From: Devosia oryziradicis
GTDB lineage: Bacteria; Pseudomonadota; Alphaproteobacteria; Rhizobiales; Devosiaceae
Assembly: GCF_016698645.1 (NCBI RefSeq)
Contig: NZ_CP068047.1
Span: forward strand, 806,001-870,000
Length of the DNA stretch: 64,000 bases
Direction of reading: 5' to 3'
Notes under the pieces: model-generated
The model's database searches: none
What the model saw: the letters and a program-made list of their open reading frames with translations, nothing else
What the model was told of the DNA's origin: nothing
Program-made: the position numbers and the translations under genes
Shown: in pieces, positions 63,237 to 64,000 of the stretch
Layout: each line of letters starts with the position of its first letter
How positions within the stretch are numbered: position 1 is the first letter of the stretch

Positions 63237-63968
63237 TTAGCGATCCGGCTCATAAGCGGTTTCGATGCGATCGGCGACCATCGACTGCAGCTGCCAGAGA
63301 TGGGGGTCGTGGATGCCGATTTCCTCGAGGTGCTGCACCGTAGCAAAGAGATACTCGGCCATCGAGCCGCGCGTGCCAACCGCGGTGGCCAGGACATCGG
63401 CAATGGCATCGACGGAGAGGCCCGAGACATAGCGGCCCGAGTTGCGGTCGATGCAGAAGGTGATGGCCCGGATGGTGCGATCGCCGCTGCGGACATTGAC
63501 CCAGCGCGGCGGAAAGGGCGAGGGCAGCCAGCCCATCTCGCGTTCGAGCAGCTTGGTCATGCAATCGTCGATCTGCCCCGGAGGCAGGCGGTAGAGTACG
63601 CCCTTGCAGGCGCCACCGCGATCCAGCGCCAGCATCAGGCCGGGCGTCTTGTCCGAGCCGCGGAAGCGGTTGTTCCAGCCCAGACAAAAGGCGCGGTGCC
63701 AGCCCCGCACCAGCCCGGTGCGCATTTCGACGAAGTCGCAGGCCGGCTTCCAGATCAGCGAGCCATAGGCGAAGATCCAGACCTCGTCATGCTCGGGGCG
63801 CGGCCCGAGCAACTCGGCGATGGTGCGCTGGTGGTCGTCCGGCGTTGCCGCGCGCATGCCTGATGGCGGCGGCGGCATGTCCTCGGACGGAGCCTCGGGC
63901 GTGAGGTAGCCGACATGGCGCTCGGTGAGCCGCATCTGCCGGGGAAGTTTAGGCACTCGGCGCTCCAT
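63237..63968 (-). CDS. ChaC-like gamma-glutamylcyclotransferase (second copy)
   Basis: The 243-residue protein is a ChaC-type glutathione cyclotransferase with an extra ~60-residue N-terminal region. It has IFAYGSLIWKPACDF, GACKGVLYRLPP, the likely catalytic glutamate in KLLEREMGW, and YLFATVQHLEEIGIHDPH. It is paralogous to the copy at 46745. The start at 63968 has only a weak ribosome site; an in-frame ATG lies at 63935. Nothing readable follows to the end of the window. Confidence 0.88.
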   Translation of the reverse strand: MERRVPKLPRQMRLTERHVGYLTPEAPSEDMPPPPSGMRAATPDDHQRTIAELLGPRPEHDEVWIFAYGSLIWKPACDFVEMRTGLVRGWHRAFCLGWNNRFRGSDKTPGLMLALDRGGACKGVLYRLPPGQIDDCMTKLLEREMGWLPSPFPPRWVNVRSGDRTIRAITFCIDRNSGRYVSGLSVDAIADVLATAVGTRGSMAEYLFATVQHLEEIGIHDPHLWQLQSMVADRIETAYEPDR

Positions 63969-64000
63969 TTCCCACTGACATCGTGATGGAACAGGATCGT

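Noticed and set aside
61733..63343. Plus-strand open frame of 536 codons opposite lysA.
   Set aside because: It is antisense to lysA, whose motifs are complete, and its composition is that of a shadow frame.

Overview
The window is GC-rich chromosomal DNA, tightly packed, with almost no mobile DNA. Gene content points to an alphaproteobacterium of the order Hyphomicrobiales, and the overall flavour is Devosia-like (inference). Supporting signs are a CheD/CheR/CheB/CheY cluster with no CheZ, receptors ending in xWxEF, CtrA-type TTAACCAT boxes, a CpdR-like regulator beside ftsEX, and the chaC / DUF2125 / prephenate dehydrogenase / hisC / methyltransferase / gloB neighbourhood. I see no rRNA, tRNA, CRISPR array, prophage or insertion sequence.

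Region 1 (1-24.5 kb) is a chemotaxis island. It runs cheA (5' end outside the window), cheW, then four unrelated genes (HxlR regulator, GST, DUF1206 membrane protein, PAP2 phosphatase). It resumes with a small protein carrying a CheZ-like DxxxQ motif (CheT-like candidate), divergent from cheD, followed by an atypical receptor, cheR, cheB and cheY. Six consecutive chemoreceptor genes follow. They share nearly the same signalling core but carry different sensors: dCache, two Cache_3-like, sCache_2, a second dCache and a soluble PAS-PAS. Most are separated by their own intrinsic terminators.

Region 2 (24.5-36.4 kb) is metabolic and accessory. It holds a DUF1801 protein, methylglyoxal synthase, a branched-chain-amino-acid-type ABC transporter (livG, livF, livH, livM), a DHFR-like reductase, an SDR/TetR operon with a palindromic operator candidate, a methyltransferase, the LivK-type binding protein, an orphan OpuAC-type binding protein and a membrane GGDEF-EAL protein.

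Region 3 (36.4-46 kb) holds a TIGR01244 protein, pyruvate carboxylase, a MAPEG protein, DUF1232 and DUF4287 proteins, ispG, a small secreted protein, a PACE-type efflux protein, and an ispA-MOSC-YbaK operon. ispG and ispA belong to isoprenoid synthesis.

Region 4 (46-64 kb) is mostly housekeeping: mtgA, chaC, DUF2125, tyrA-type dehydrogenase, hisC, a methyltransferase, gloB, a GNAT protein, two small unknowns, fumC, rpmF, plsC, ftsX, ftsE, a zinc-ribbon/DUF3426 protein, a CpdR-like regulator, an AlkZ-like winged-helix protein, lysA and a second ChaC-type protein. Intergenic inverted-repeat elements cluster here.

The most interesting material is the chemotaxis island: the CheT-like candidate, the receptor array with interchangeable sensors and triple HAMP modules, and the distribution of the C-terminal pentapeptide. 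Five convergent gene pairs whose stop codons overlap in the palindrome CTAG are a second curiosity.
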